64,000 nt of DNA, taken from Leptospira brenneri (GTDB lineage: Bacteria > Spirochaetota > Leptospiria > Leptospirales > Leptospiraceae). The stretch is from contig NZ_NPDQ01000010.1 of NCBI RefSeq assembly GCF_002812125.1, positions 1-64,000 on the forward strand, given 5' to 3'. The position numbers and the translations under genes are program-made. Below, one piece after another: positions 38,842 through 47,638 of the stretch. The notes below the pieces were generated by a model, which made no database searches, was not told the origin of the DNA, and was given only the letters and a program-made list of their open reading frames with translations. Every line of letters starts with the position of its first letter. Positions within the stretch are counted from its first letter, which is position 1.

Positions 38842-39936
38842 ATGAAAAATTCAGAAAAAGTTTTAGATCTTCTCGGTTTTGAATCTTTGCCATCTACACT
38901 TGTTGCCTTTTTTGACAGTTCAGAACCAAACGATTTTTTTCGGATAAATCTGAAACACTTGTCTGAAATAACGGGTGTTCCATTCCAAAGTTTATTCACG
39001 ATTTTTTTGAAACTTGTAGATTTGGGTGCTTTTAATTTATCATGGGAATACCACTGCACTCATTGTAATGGTATTCCAGGATTTAAACATAATTTTAGCG
39101 AATTAAAATCAGAAGGGGAATGTGCACTTTGTGAAGTTTCTTTTCGAAATACACTCGATAAAAACATCGAAGTAACTTTTACTGCTCATGCTTCTTTTGT
39201 AGAAATACCAGAAGTTGTTTTTTCGGAAGCCAAGGAAAGTATGATAACAGCAGTTCGCGAAAAACGATTAAAAATGCCAGACCAATTTCTTTCTGGTCTT
39301 GAATGTTTAAACAACGAAACGTTTCGGGAACTTTTTGGTGAACAAGTACTTTCTGTCCAAGAAAGTCTCGCCGTTGAAACAGTATCTTTTCTATTCACAG
39401 ATATCAAAGGATCAACGCAGATGTATTCAGATTTGGGAGATACTAAATCTTATGATATCGTAAGGGAGCACTTTAAAATTTTGTTCGCAGCCATTGCGCG
39501 AAATAACGGAATTGTTGTAAAAACCATTGGTGATGCAGTGATGGGTAGTTTCTTAAAACCAATAGATTCACTGAATGCAGCATTAGAAGCTCATCGTGAA
39601 TTTGCTTCTCGACAATTAAGTCAAGTAGGTTATTTAAAAATTAAAATGGGAATCCACTCGGGAAGTGCGATTGTTGTGAACCTCAATCGATCTGTTGATT
39701 ACTTTGGAAATTCAGTGAACTTGGCGGCAAGAGTTCAGGGATCAGTTGAAGACCACGAAATTAGTTTTACGAAACGTATATTAGATGATAATTCAGTTCA
39801 TTCCTTTTTGAAATCGAAGCGAGCTCACCTTAGACGACGTATGGAAAACTTCAAAGGGATCAATGGTGCAGTAGATGTTTATACTCTTTCTGCAGATACC
39901 ATTGACTCTTGGTCTACGCCCCATACTACCAACTAA
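38842..39936 (+). CDS. Class III adenylate/guanylate cyclase with zinc-ribbon N-terminus
   Basis: 364 residues. The N-terminal third has a winged-helix-like segment (LKHLSEITGVPFQSLFTIFLKLVDLGAF) followed by CTHC...CALC, a zinc ribbon, as in DUF5939-type cyclases. The cyclase domain is about 180-360: LFTDIKGSTQMYSDLG (metal Asp), TIGDAVMGSF (second Asp), and YFGNSVNLAARVQG. It is soluble. The end overlaps the convergent SDR gene by 11 bases. Confidence 0.88.
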   Translation: MKNSEKVLDLLGFESLPSTLVAFFDSSEPNDFFRINLKHLSEITGVPFQSLFTIFLKLVDLGAFNLSWEYHCTHCNGIPGFKHNFSELKSEGECALCEVSFRNTLDKNIEVTFTAHASFVEIPEVVFSEAKESMITAVREKRLKMPDQFLSGLECLNNETFRELFGEQVLSVQESLAVETVSFLFTDIKGSTQMYSDLGDTKSYDIVREHFKILFAAIARNNGIVVKTIGDAVMGSFLKPIDSLNAALEAHREFASRQLSQVGYLKIKMGIHSGSAIVVNLNRSVDYFGNSVNLAARVQGSVEDHEISFTKRILDDNSVHSFLKSKRAHLRRRMENFKGINGAVDVYTLSADTIDSWSTPHTTN

Positions 39937-40630
39937 TCTCTTTTTTATCTCGAAAGAATTTTCCTGTTGGTCCACTATCTGGTAAAGTGGCTGCCCAAAC
40001 AATGGTTTCCGCTCCTTTTTCGACTGACCTTGTGGCACTTTCCCCACCCATATCGGTTTTGACCCAACCAGGGCATACTGAATTGATTTTGATATTTTTA
40101 CCTACGGCTTCCACACTGGATAGACTGGTGAGAGAATTGATTGCAGTTTTCGAAATGCGATACGCAGGATAACCCCCACCCATTTCGGAGAGTTGCCCCA
40201 TCCCGGAACTAACATTCACAATACGACCGAAATTATTTTGGATCATCATCGGCAAAAATATCTGAATCAATCGGAGTGGTCCATAAAGATTGACAAGAAG
40301 GGTTCTATGGAGGTCTTCACTAGTGGTATCAAAGAAGGACCCGGGATCGGCAAAGATCCCTGCATTATTGACCAGAATGTCTAATTTACCAAAACTCCCC
40401 GTAATGATATCCAAAGCCTCGTTGATACTTTGTTCCTTGGATACATCGAGTGATAGAATTTCCCCTTTACCGACGGCTTGGACCGCTGCTAAGGTTTCCT
40501 CCGCATCACTTGGGTTTCTGGCACCAATGAGGACATAAATCCCTTGTTTTGCCAGATCAATGGAGACTTGTTTCCCAATCCCTCGGTTGGCCCCTGTGAC
40601 AAGTGCAATGCGTTCCTTGGATTCTTTCAT
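39926..40630 (-). CDS. Short-chain dehydrogenase/reductase
   Basis: 234 residues. TGANRGIG binds the cofactor, NNAG follows the fourth strand, and the catalytic set is Ser in NVSSG with Tyr-x3-Lys in AYRISK. ARNPSDAEE after strand 2 suggests NADP preference. The carbonyl substrate is unknown. AGGAG lies about ten bases upstream, and a 19-bp palindrome sits just before it. Confidence 0.92.
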   Translation of the reverse strand: MKESKERIALVTGANRGIGKQVSIDLAKQGIYVLIGARNPSDAEETLAAVQAVGKGEILSLDVSKEQSINEALDIITGSFGKLDILVNNAGIFADPGSFFDTTSEDLHRTLLVNLYGPLRLIQIFLPMMIQNNFGRIVNVSSGMGQLSEMGGGYPAYRISKTAINSLTSLSSVEAVGKNIKINSVCPGWVKTDMGGESATRSVEKGAETIVWAATLPDSGPTGKFFRDKKEISW

Positions 40631-40646
40631 GGAATCAAATCTCCTT

Positions 40647-40665
40647 AGATAGAAAGTTTCTATCT
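40647..40665 (-). promoter_or_regulatory. 19-bp palindrome upstream of the SDR gene, candidate operator
   Basis: AGATAGAAA (40647-40655), one central base, then TTTCTATCT (40657-40665): a perfect dyad. It lies immediately upstream of the ribosome site of the SDR gene. Its length and symmetry suit a homodimeric repressor such as TetR or HxlR type, but no such regulator gene is beside it. Confidence 0.55.
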
Positions 40666-40684
40666 TGTTTTCTATAGACTGTTT

Positions 40685-41698
40685 TTACTTAGACTTAGAT
40701 AGTTCCGTTAGCCATTTTTCCGTTTGTGCTTCAATAAAAGCTTTGTCTGTGATCACCCACTTGGACATTAAAACGTGCATTCCATTTTCCACTGCCACTT
40801 TTCTGTTGAGTGGACTTGGTGATTTGTCCAATCCAAAGTAAGTATAACCCTCTAACATTTTAGGGACACTGGCCGTAGGGTCTTGTTCTTTATCCGATTT
40901 ATAGTAGTACAGAAGTAATGCGGGTGAAGTTACTTTTCGAAATACTTCGGGGACGGCTGCATAATTTCGTAAATCATTCACACCGGCAAGGGCTGCAAAG
41001 TATTGTTCTGGATACCAATAACTATTTCTTTCAGGCAGAACTTTGGGATTGTTATTATGAGCTGAGGCTCTAACTTTTCCTTTGAGTAGATGAATGAAAC
41101 TAAGTCCACCAGGATAGTTAAATAAATTCAAACTACTATCCACAGGAGCATAAAAGGGATTCGCTAAAACAAGTCCATCCACTTCTTCGGGGTATTCGGA
41201 AGCAAGCCAAGTGGCAAGGAGTCCTCCCATCGAACTTCCAAACACAACCACACGGTCTCCTTGTGACTGCATCATATACAATGCTTCACGTGATGCATCT
41301 AAGTAGTTGTTAAAATTCTGATCTCTTTGGTCTTCTTTGTTCGTTCCGTGACCCGGCAAACGAAGTAAGTAGGTATTGGCTTTAAATTTCTTCGCCAATT
41401 TTTCCATCACTTCTTCCCCTTCTGCACGAGAAGCGCCATATCCATGGATATATAAAAAAGCTAAGGGTGTTTTTTTGCCAAAACTGATATAACGTTCTTC
41501 ATTTCCTGGTCTATGGTTCTTTCTTTTGCTTTCTGCTAACTTCTCTTGGAAGTAAACTTCAAAGTTCGCGTAACTCAAGTTTGCTTTTGGTTCGTACTTA
41601 GGACGTCCCGAGCAGGAAACAAGGAGCAAAGAAACGGTGATGAGGAAGACAGCGGAGAGCTGCCTGAGGTTGTGGAATAAAGAACACGATTTAGCCAT
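40685..41698 (-). CDS. Alpha/beta-hydrolase lipoprotein
   Basis: About 337 residues. Lipobox LLLVSC gives lipid Cys29. LAFLYIHGYGASRAEGE is the oxyanion region, RLPGHGTN the second loop, and FGSSMGG holds nucleophile Ser156, as in monoglyceride-lipase-like enzymes. The candidate His is in VENGMHVLM. An envelope-anchored lipase or esterase is likely. The frame is open upstream to 41758, but the ATG at 41698 gives the natural signal peptide. No ribosome site is seen; a TATAAA box lies about 13 bases upstream, hinting at a short leader. Confidence 0.85.
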   Translation of the reverse strand: MAKSCSLFHNLRQLSAVFLITVSLLLVSCSGRPKYEPKANLSYANFEVYFQEKLAESKRKNHRPGNEERYISFGKKTPLAFLYIHGYGASRAEGEEVMEKLAKKFKANTYLLRLPGHGTNKEDQRDQNFNNYLDASREALYMMQSQGDRVVVFGSSMGGLLATWLASEYPEEVDGLVLANPFYAPVDSSLNLFNYPGGLSFIHLLKGKVRASAHNNNPKVLPERNSYWYPEQYFAALAGVNDLRNYAAVPEVFRKVTSPALLLYYYKSDKEQDPTASVPKMLEGYTYFGLDKSPSPLNRKVAVENGMHVLMSKWVITDKAFIEAQTEKWLTELSKSK

Positions 41699-41817
41699 AC
41701 AAATGGAAAATTTTATAGGGTATTTGCTTTCTTGTAAAGAGAGAAAAACCCTTGGCACAGGAAGGGTCGTACGAAAAAAGGTAGTAAATACCCCATTCTC
41801 AGAAGGAACATCCCGGA

Positions 41818-42984
41818 ATGTATAGCCAATTCACAGAGCAACAACTTGAAATCAGAGATTTAGTTCGTAACTTCGTAAAAAAAGAAATCCCACATGAAGT
41901 AGCATTGCACTGGGATGAGAAAAACCAACACCCAACAGAACTCATCAATAAAATGCGTTCGGAACTCGGAATTAACGGTCTTGTCATTCCAGAAGAATAC
42001 GGTGGATGGGGACTTGGTGCGATCGAGCAGTGTTTAGCCATCGAGGAACTTTCTCGTGGATGCCTAGGAATCGCTCTCGGATTTGCATACACTGGTCTTG
42101 GAATCCTTCCAATTCTAAAAGGTGCAACTCACGAACAAAAACTAAAATGGCTTCCTGAAATTGCGGACGGAAAGTTCGGAGTTTCTTTCTGTTTGTCTGA
42201 GCCAGGTGCTGGTTCTGACGTTCCTGGTATGACCACTCGCGCTGAGAAAAAAGGCGACAAATGGATCATCAACGGTGCAAAACAATGGATCACTGGTGCT
42301 TCTGACGCCCAAGCCTTTACTGTATTTGCTTATACTGATAAAAATCGCGGAACACGTGGAGTATCTTGTTTCTACGTTCCACGTAACGCAAAAGGTCTTA
42401 CTGTTGGTAAAAAAGAAGACAAACTCGGAATCCGAGCTTCTTCCACTCACCAAGTAATCTTCGAAGATTGTGAAGTAGGTGAAGACGCACTCGTAGGAAA
42501 AGAAAACCTCGGTTTCGTTTACGCTCTTCAAACTTTGAATGCTTCTCGTCCGTTCGTAGCGGTTATGGGTGTGGGTGTGGCACAAGCAGCACTTGACCAT
42601 GCAGCTCGTTACGCTCGTGAGAGAGAACAGTTCGGTGTTAAAATCGGAACTTTCCAAGCAGTGCAACACATGTTAGCTGATATGTCTATCAAAGTAGAAA
42701 CTGCAAGAGAAATCACTTACAAAGCAGCTCGTCTTTCTGATGCAAACGATCCTAACCTTCCAAAATACTCTGCAATTGCAAAAGCATATGCTTCTGAATG
42801 TGCGGTTCAGTGTGCTACTGACGCAGTTCAAATTTTTGGTGGATACGGATATACAAAAGAGTATCCTGTTGAGAAGTTAATGAGAGATTCAAAAATCCTC
42901 ACAATCTTCGAAGGAACTACTCAAATCCAAAAGAACGAAATTGCAGCTTACGTAATTAAAGAAGCAGCTTCTAAAAAAGACTAA
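41818..42984 (+). CDS. Acyl-CoA dehydrogenase
   Basis: 388 residues, the standard length. It removes two hydrogens from acyl-CoA to give trans-2-enoyl-CoA, passing electrons from FAD to ETF. CLSEPGAGSDVPGM and WIINGAKQWITGA are the two family signatures, REREQFGVKIGTFQAVQHMLADM the third, and the catalytic base is Glu365 in TIFEGTTQIQKN. Chain-length preference cannot be read safely. A strong terminator follows. Confidence 0.95.
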   Translation: MYSQFTEQQLEIRDLVRNFVKKEIPHEVALHWDEKNQHPTELINKMRSELGINGLVIPEEYGGWGLGAIEQCLAIEELSRGCLGIALGFAYTGLGILPILKGATHEQKLKWLPEIADGKFGVSFCLSEPGAGSDVPGMTTRAEKKGDKWIINGAKQWITGASDAQAFTVFAYTDKNRGTRGVSCFYVPRNAKGLTVGKKEDKLGIRASSTHQVIFEDCEVGEDALVGKENLGFVYALQTLNASRPFVAVMGVGVAQAALDHAARYAREREQFGVKIGTFQAVQHMLADMSIKVETAREITYKAARLSDANDPNLPKYSAIAKAYASECAVQCATDAVQIFGGYGYTKEYPVEKLMRDSKILTIFEGTTQIQKNEIAAYVIKEAASKKD

Positions 42985-43011
42985 TACCGATAAGCTATCG
43001 ATTGTTAGTGG

Positions 43012-43041
43012 AAAAAGCCTCCAGAGATGGGGGCTTTTTTT
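43012..43041 (+). terminator. Rho-independent terminator after the acyl-CoA dehydrogenase gene
   Basis: AAAAAGCCTCC (43012-43022) pairs with GGGGGCTTTTT (43029-43039), loop AGAGAT, followed by further Ts. One G-T wobble in an 11-bp stem. Confidence 0.9.
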
Positions 43042-43044
43042 GTG

Positions 43045-43121
43045 TTGGGTTGGGGGTGGTACAGGTTTGATGTATGTATCCCCGCCCTGAATTGGGAGGG
43101 GTGCGACCACCCGCCACCCAA
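43045..43121. repeat. Structured GC-rich intergenic element A
   Basis: Outer arms 43045-43059 (TTGGGTTGGGGGTGG) and 43107-43121 (CCACCCGCCACCCAA) pair at 13 of 15 positions. Inside them CCCCGCCC (43080-43087) and GGGAGGGG (43094-43101) form a second stem with a 6-base loop. The element has no coding frame and stands out from AT-rich surroundings. I recall similar GC-rich blocks between Leptospira genes, so it may be an interspersed repeat; copy number cannot be judged from this window. Confidence 0.5.
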
Positions 43122-43334
43122 TGAGTTCCCTTTACACCACCTAACCATTTCTATCCATCTTAAAATTGAATTTACAAATTTATATTTTTAGAAGTTCATC
43201 TTTCTACATTTATGAATCAAAATTTCACCGTGAGACTTGTTGAAACCTTAGATCCTAAATCCCCGCTTTCGGTAAATGGACTTCCGATCCCACGGCCATC
43301 TGTTTTGAGAAAATAATCATCTAATTTTTTTTCT

Positions 43335-43437
43335 GGCCACCCGGGCGGGCTAGTCCGGAGTCCGCGTTCGCTCCCCCCTTGGTTTGTCTCACCGCCAAAC
43401 CAGGGTGCCTTGCGGCATCCTTTCTATCCCTGGTGGG
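43335..43437. repeat. Structured GC-rich intergenic element B
   Basis: About 100 bases of high GC in a 500-base gene-free stretch. Several stems nest: closing CCACC (43337-43341) with GGTGG (43432-43436); CCTTGGTTTG (43377-43386) with CAAACCAGGG (43396-43405); GGGTGCC with GGCATCC around a TTGC loop (43403-43420). CCAGGG near 43400 can instead pair with CCCTGG near 43429, so two folds compete. This suggests a structured RNA or a repeat unit rather than plain spacer. Confidence 0.5.
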
Positions 43438-43549
43438 TTTCATTCATCTGTGTAGTGTTAGATTTTCCTTTTTTAGATAAAAAAATAGCTGACTTGGAAT
43501 TTTCCATCGAACAGAATCATACTTCTGTTTTACGACGAGAGGGTTCATT

Positions 43550-45361
43550 GTGAAGGAAACAGAAAATAACAATATAATTCCTCCTTCTACCGTAAAGGAA
43601 GAAGATAAAAAATACAAACTCATCCTTCGTCAGATGGAAACTCTGGGAAGACTCGGTCATTGGGAAGTTGATTTTGTTAGTCAAACCTTACATTGGTCAG
43701 AGGGCGTATTTCGCATTCTAGAAATGGATGCTTCTAGTATGCCAGTGGACTTAGAAAAAGGATTTTTATCTGTCCATCCAGAGGATCGTGAACGAGCCGT
43801 CAAACACATGCAAGATGTTTTAGAAACGGGAATCGATTACAATCTAGAATGTAGACTCATCACCACAAAAGGAAAAGTTATCTTTGTTCACTCGGTTGCC
43901 GATGTAGTCCGAAATGAAAAAAATGAACCCTTACAAATTGTAGGAATTTTTCAAGACATCACCGAACAAAGAGAAGCTTATCAAAATCTTTTACAAAAAG
44001 AATTACGACTGAGTTCCATCCTTCAGTCAGAACCCGAATGTGTGAAAGTGGTTTCTCCTGAAGGAATTCTGGTGGAAATGAATCCCGCGGGTTTGCAAAT
44101 GATAGAAGCTGACTCTGCGGATGTTGCATTGGGGCAAAAAGTGGAAAACTTAGTGCATTCAGCAGATTTGAAATTTTATCAATCGATACATACAAATGCT
44201 CTACAAGGAATCAAATCGAGTACACGTTTTCGAATCATTGGTTTGAAAGGTACTGAGAGGTGGATGGAAAGTACTGCTGTCCCTCTCACAAACCAAACAG
44301 GAGAGATCACCTCAGTACTCAGTGTCACTCGTGATATCTCAGACAAAGTCAAAAACGAAGAGAAACTCATTCGTATCAAAAGAAACCAAGAAGCACTCAT
44401 CAATGGAACTTCTGATTTGATTTGGTCTTTAGATTCTCAGTTTCATTTAATTGCTGCAAACAAAGCATTTTTAGATGTGATGGGATTTTTACTGGGAGCC
44501 ACTGCCAAAGAAGGAGACTCCGTTCTCATCCTAAACCAAGGAGAAGCTTTCTATGAAAAGTGGAAAGGTTACTATGAAAGAGGACTTTCGGGTGAATCCT
44601 TTAAAACCTATGAAAGGTTTACAAGTCCTATCACTGGAAAAGAAGAACATCGCGAAGTATTTTTTAATCCAATCCGAAATCCAGAAGACCATATCACTGG
44701 CCTTGCTTGTTTTTCGAAAGACATTACTGATCTAATGGTCAAACGTATGGAACTTGCATCGAGCGAAAGGCGATACCGGGCTCTTGTCGAAAATGGAGTG
44801 GATGTCATCGCAATTCTGACGGAAAAAGGCCAGACAAAATATGTTTCTCCTTCTATTACTAAGGTTTTAGGATATTCAGAATCAGAATTGGTGGACATAA
44901 ATATATTTGATATCCTTCATCCCGATGATATCACTAAAAAGAAAGCAAGGTTAGAGGAGGTTGTTTCCGTTCCGGTAGGAAATTCGCTTTCTAGTTATAA
45001 CTTTAGAGTCAAACACCAGAATGGTACTTGGCGCTGGATGGAATCTACCATCACCAATCTAATGGAAGATGAAAGCATTCAGGGAATCGTAGATAACTTT
45101 CATGATGTGACCGAACGAGTTGTCCAGGTTACAGCCATCCAAACACAGAACGAAAAGCTCAAAGCCATAGCCTGGACCCAGGCCCACGTCGTCCGTAACC
45201 CATTGGCAAAGATTATGGGGATTGTGGACCTAATCCAAACAGGCACTTTGTCCCTTACAGAAGAGAAAAGAAGCCTAGACCATCTCATTGAATCAGCAAA
45301 AGAATTGGATGAAGTCATCCAAGACATTGTCCTAAAATCCCAAAGGGTCATCGTACCATGA
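43550..45361 (+). CDS. Multi-PAS signalling protein ending in a DHp-like helix pair, no ATPase domain
   Basis: 603 residues, soluble. Four PAS modules can be followed by their PAC endings: about 30-140 (IVGIFQDITEQ), 150-265 (VLSVTRDISDK), 275-390 (GLACFSKDITDL) and 395-520 (IVDNFHDVTER). The C-terminus, AWTQAHVVRNPLAKIMGIVDLI, is a histidine-kinase dimerisation helix with the phospho-acceptor His, but the protein stops about 60 residues later with no N-, G1- or G2-box. It may be a phosphotransfer protein or a decoy. GTG start with GAGAGGG six bases upstream. Confidence 0.85.
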   Translation: MKETENNNIIPPSTVKEEDKKYKLILRQMETLGRLGHWEVDFVSQTLHWSEGVFRILEMDASSMPVDLEKGFLSVHPEDRERAVKHMQDVLETGIDYNLECRLITTKGKVIFVHSVADVVRNEKNEPLQIVGIFQDITEQREAYQNLLQKELRLSSILQSEPECVKVVSPEGILVEMNPAGLQMIEADSADVALGQKVENLVHSADLKFYQSIHTNALQGIKSSTRFRIIGLKGTERWMESTAVPLTNQTGEITSVLSVTRDISDKVKNEEKLIRIKRNQEALINGTSDLIWSLDSQFHLIAANKAFLDVMGFLLGATAKEGDSVLILNQGEAFYEKWKGYYERGLSGESFKTYERFTSPITGKEEHREVFFNPIRNPEDHITGLACFSKDITDLMVKRMELASSERRYRALVENGVDVIAILTEKGQTKYVSPSITKVLGYSESELVDINIFDILHPDDITKKKARLEEVVSVPVGNSLSSYNFRVKHQNGTWRWMESTITNLMEDESIQGIVDNFHDVTERVVQVTAIQTQNEKLKAIAWTQAHVVRNPLAKIMGIVDLIQTGTLSLTEEKRSLDHLIESAKELDEVIQDIVLKSQRVIVP

Positions 45362-45417
45362 ATTAATTCTGGAAAAGCAGCTTATTTTATCTTGCTTCTT
45401 GTACTAAATTAGTTCTA

Positions 45418-46014
45418 ATGCCTGCCATGGTTTTATCAACTTTTCTTTCGGACTTAGTCCTTTCCTTAGTTTCCCTGGCGATGGCTTATCGGTTCGTCGG
45501 GAAGTCATCCATTCCCTCTCGTTCGGCCTTGTATGGATTTGCCATTATCGGTATCTCTGCAGGTCTTGGTTCGATTCACTTTCTTGGCATCAATACCTTA
45601 GATACAATCTATCGTTTTTTTGTAGGACTTTCTGGATGTGTGGGTGTTCCTCTTTTAGGATTGGCATTTTTTCATTTTACGTTTCGATCGTTATCGGAAA
45701 AAACATTTTTTCTATTCATAGCAGTCGCATTCCTCCTCTACTTAACCTTTTCTTATTTGTATCCATTGGGTATTTATTCGACAGTTGTTGGTGGAATCGC
45801 AATGTTTATCATTCTGATAAGTTCACTCGTACGTTTTCCTAGAAAATCAAATGCAGCAGTGATGGGTATCATTGGTTCTATATTGTTTATTGTTGCAGGT
45901 CTTGTGATTGGTACTAAGGGCTCAACCGGATCTATCTTGAATGTTGATATTTTTCATATCCTACTTGCGATAGCAAATTACTGTATTGCTGAAGGTATCA
46001 AAAAATTAAGCTAG
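45418..46014 (+). CDS. Six-helix integral membrane protein, unknown function
   Basis: 198 residues, about six membrane helices and little outside the membrane. ALYGFAIIGISAGLGSIHFLG and FHILLAIANYCIAEGIKKL carry polar residues within helices, but I recognise no family. It sits between two signalling genes on the same strand, 56 bases after the PAS gene and 42 before the GGDEF gene, so an input or sensory role is possible only by association. Confidence 0.65.
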   Translation: MPAMVLSTFLSDLVLSLVSLAMAYRFVGKSSIPSRSALYGFAIIGISAGLGSIHFLGINTLDTIYRFFVGLSGCVGVPLLGLAFFHFTFRSLSEKTFFLFIAVAFLLYLTFSYLYPLGIYSTVVGGIAMFIILISSLVRFPRKSNAAVMGIIGSILFIVAGLVIGTKGSTGSILNVDIFHILLAIANYCIAEGIKKLS

Positions 46015-46056
46015 ATCAAATCAGAGGAGTTTTACAATATATTTCCAAGCGTGACT

Positions 46057-47064
46057 ATGGAAAACTTCTCTGATTCAACATTAGAAAAAATACTAAAGCT
46101 ACAAACAGAATTAACAAAAGCAAAACCGGACGTTCCGCAGCTTTTGGAACTCATCACTCTTCGGGCTAAAGAAATCACTAACAGTGATGGAGCTGTTTTT
46201 GAACTTGTAGAAGGTGATGATTTAGTTTACCGTGCGGCCAGTGGGACGGGAGAAAAACAGATTGGGTTAAGAATTCCAATGAAAGGAAGTTTTTCAGGAC
46301 TAAGCCTTCAGTCCAAAGAAACTTTATATTGTTTGGATTCCGAAGTTGATGACCGAGTCAATCGAGAAGCATGTCGTCGTGTCGGCCTTCGGTCTATGAT
46401 TGTATTACCTTTATACTTTGATTCCGACGTTCTAGGTGTATTAAAAGTACATAGCACGGAAGTTGATTTTTATTCGTCTAACGAAATTTATGTGCTAAAT
46501 ATGTTGTCTGGGACAATGGCTGCCATTTTACATAATGCATATCGTTGGGCAGAAAAAGAAAAAAACCTCCAATCTATGATTTATTTAGCAAGTCATGATT
46601 CTCTTACGGGAGTTTACAATCGTTCGGCTTTCTATGATTACTTAAGAAGGGGACTACTTCGGATCCAAAATGATTCTTCTCGTCTGACCATTGCCGTCTT
46701 TGATTTGGACGGATTAAAAAAAATTAACGATACTTATGGACATGCGGCTGGAGATTATTTTTTATCTCGGTTTGCCAGTCGGTTTTCTCATTTGTTGCAA
46801 CACCAGGATATTTTTGCTAGACTCGGTGGTGACGAGTTTGGACTCATTATGATCCACCGTGAATCAAAGGAATCTACCCTTGCTCATGTTGGCAATTTGG
46901 CTAAAATGGCTGAAGGAGAAATTCAATTTGATACCGCCAAATTAGAGATCAAAACCAGTTTGGGAGTTTCTTTTTATCCAGAAGATGGAGCTGAGCCAGA
47001 GACCTTAGTTTCTATCGCAGACGACCGTATGTATGAAAACAAAAGGATTCGAAAAAACGGATAA
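46057..47064 (+). CDS. GAF-GGDEF diguanylate cyclase
   Basis: About 335 residues, soluble. A GAF domain (about 15-165: ITLRAKEITNSDGAVFEL, LRSMIVLPLYFDSDVLGVLKV) precedes a GGDEF domain with intact RLGGDEFG (about 255), SHDSLTGVYNRSAF and DLDGLKKINDTYGHAAGD. It should make cyclic di-GMP from two GTP. The inhibitory RxxD site five residues before GGDEF reads QHQD, so product feedback at the I-site is probably absent. The ATG at 46057 or a GTG two codons earlier may be the start. Confidence 0.9.
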   Translation: MENFSDSTLEKILKLQTELTKAKPDVPQLLELITLRAKEITNSDGAVFELVEGDDLVYRAASGTGEKQIGLRIPMKGSFSGLSLQSKETLYCLDSEVDDRVNREACRRVGLRSMIVLPLYFDSDVLGVLKVHSTEVDFYSSNEIYVLNMLSGTMAAILHNAYRWAEKEKNLQSMIYLASHDSLTGVYNRSAFYDYLRRGLLRIQNDSSRLTIAVFDLDGLKKINDTYGHAAGDYFLSRFASRFSHLLQHQDIFARLGGDEFGLIMIHRESKESTLAHVGNLAKMAEGEIQFDTAKLEIKTSLGVSFYPEDGAEPETLVSIADDRMYENKRIRKNG

Positions 47065-47067
47065 ATA

Positions 47068-47086
47068 AGAGGAGCGAAACTCCTCT
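47068..47086. terminator. Bidirectional hairpin between GGDEF gene and ars operon
   Basis: AGAGGAG (47068-47074) and CTCCTCT (47080-47086) form a 7-bp stem with a CGAAA loop, three bases after the GGDEF stop and overlapping the stop of the DUF6428 gene. On the minus strand it is followed by T-rich sequence. Confidence 0.65.
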
Positions 47087-47627
47087 AACAACATCCTGCT
47101 GGTTCTTCTTCCTTTTCCGTTGCTGTTTTTTTAGATGAACAACAAGATGAGTTTTGTTTTTCCAGTTTGGGAAAAGAAACTAAATCTTTTAGTAGACCGC
47201 AACTTTCGTTTGCCTTACATTCTGTTTTCCCATCTGCTAATTGGATTCGAAAAGCATGATTCTTAGGTTGCATCTCGGATACAAAATACTGTCGCATTGC
47301 GATGTTATCGTTTCCAAATTCAATTCTTAATCTGGCATCATCAGGAATCAACATTGAAGTTGATACTTTTTTAAGAATAGAGTTTACTTTTCCAAGTGTC
47401 ATAAACTTTGTATTTTCTTTTGTTTTTGGTTCTAACACTTGTAAAATAATATCAAACCAAGAATCCGATTTTCCACCACAATCCACAGATTGGATGTTTG
47501 CTAGTTTGAATTCGGTGATATGATAGTTCGGAAATATAGTTTGGTTTTTTCCATATTCAAATTCCAATTGAAGTTCTGGATATAAATCCAAATTGGTTTT
47601 AAAATCCTTCCAAGTTTGTGTTTTCAT
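47085..47627 (-). CDS. DUF6428 protein of the arsenic operon
   Basis: 180 residues, soluble. The core (TWKDFKTNLDLYPELQLEFEYG, NYHITEFKLANIQSVDCGG, SWFDIILQVLE) fits DUF6428, a family often found beside arsenate reductase. The C-terminal tail is Cys-rich: CGLL, then SSCCSS and a final GCC, which could bind arsenite or another soft metal. Last gene of the arsR-arsC operon, 11 bases after arsC. Metal binding is inference from the Cys pattern. Confidence 0.75.
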   Translation of the reverse strand: MKTQTWKDFKTNLDLYPELQLEFEYGKNQTIFPNYHITEFKLANIQSVDCGGKSDSWFDIILQVLEPKTKENTKFMTLGKVNSILKKVSTSMLIPDDARLRIEFGNDNIAMRQYFVSEMQPKNHAFRIQLADGKTECKANESCGLLKDLVSFPKLEKQNSSCCSSKKTATEKEEEPAGCC

Positions 47628-47638
47628 TTTATATTCTC

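Larger units (their letters stand above)
43042..43549. other. Gene-free region of about 500 bases
   Basis: Apart from structured elements A and B, the region is an AT-rich spacer without a credible frame. The promoter for the PAS-domain gene should lie near 43440-43530; no clear consensus pair was seen. Confidence 0.5.

Noticed and set aside
43044..43145. Possible integron attC site (GTTGGGT at 43044 and ACCTAAC at 43139)
   Set aside because: The motifs occur in the wrong order (GTTRRRY before RYYYAAC on both strands), no integrase or gene cassettes are nearby, and ordinary stem pairing explains them.
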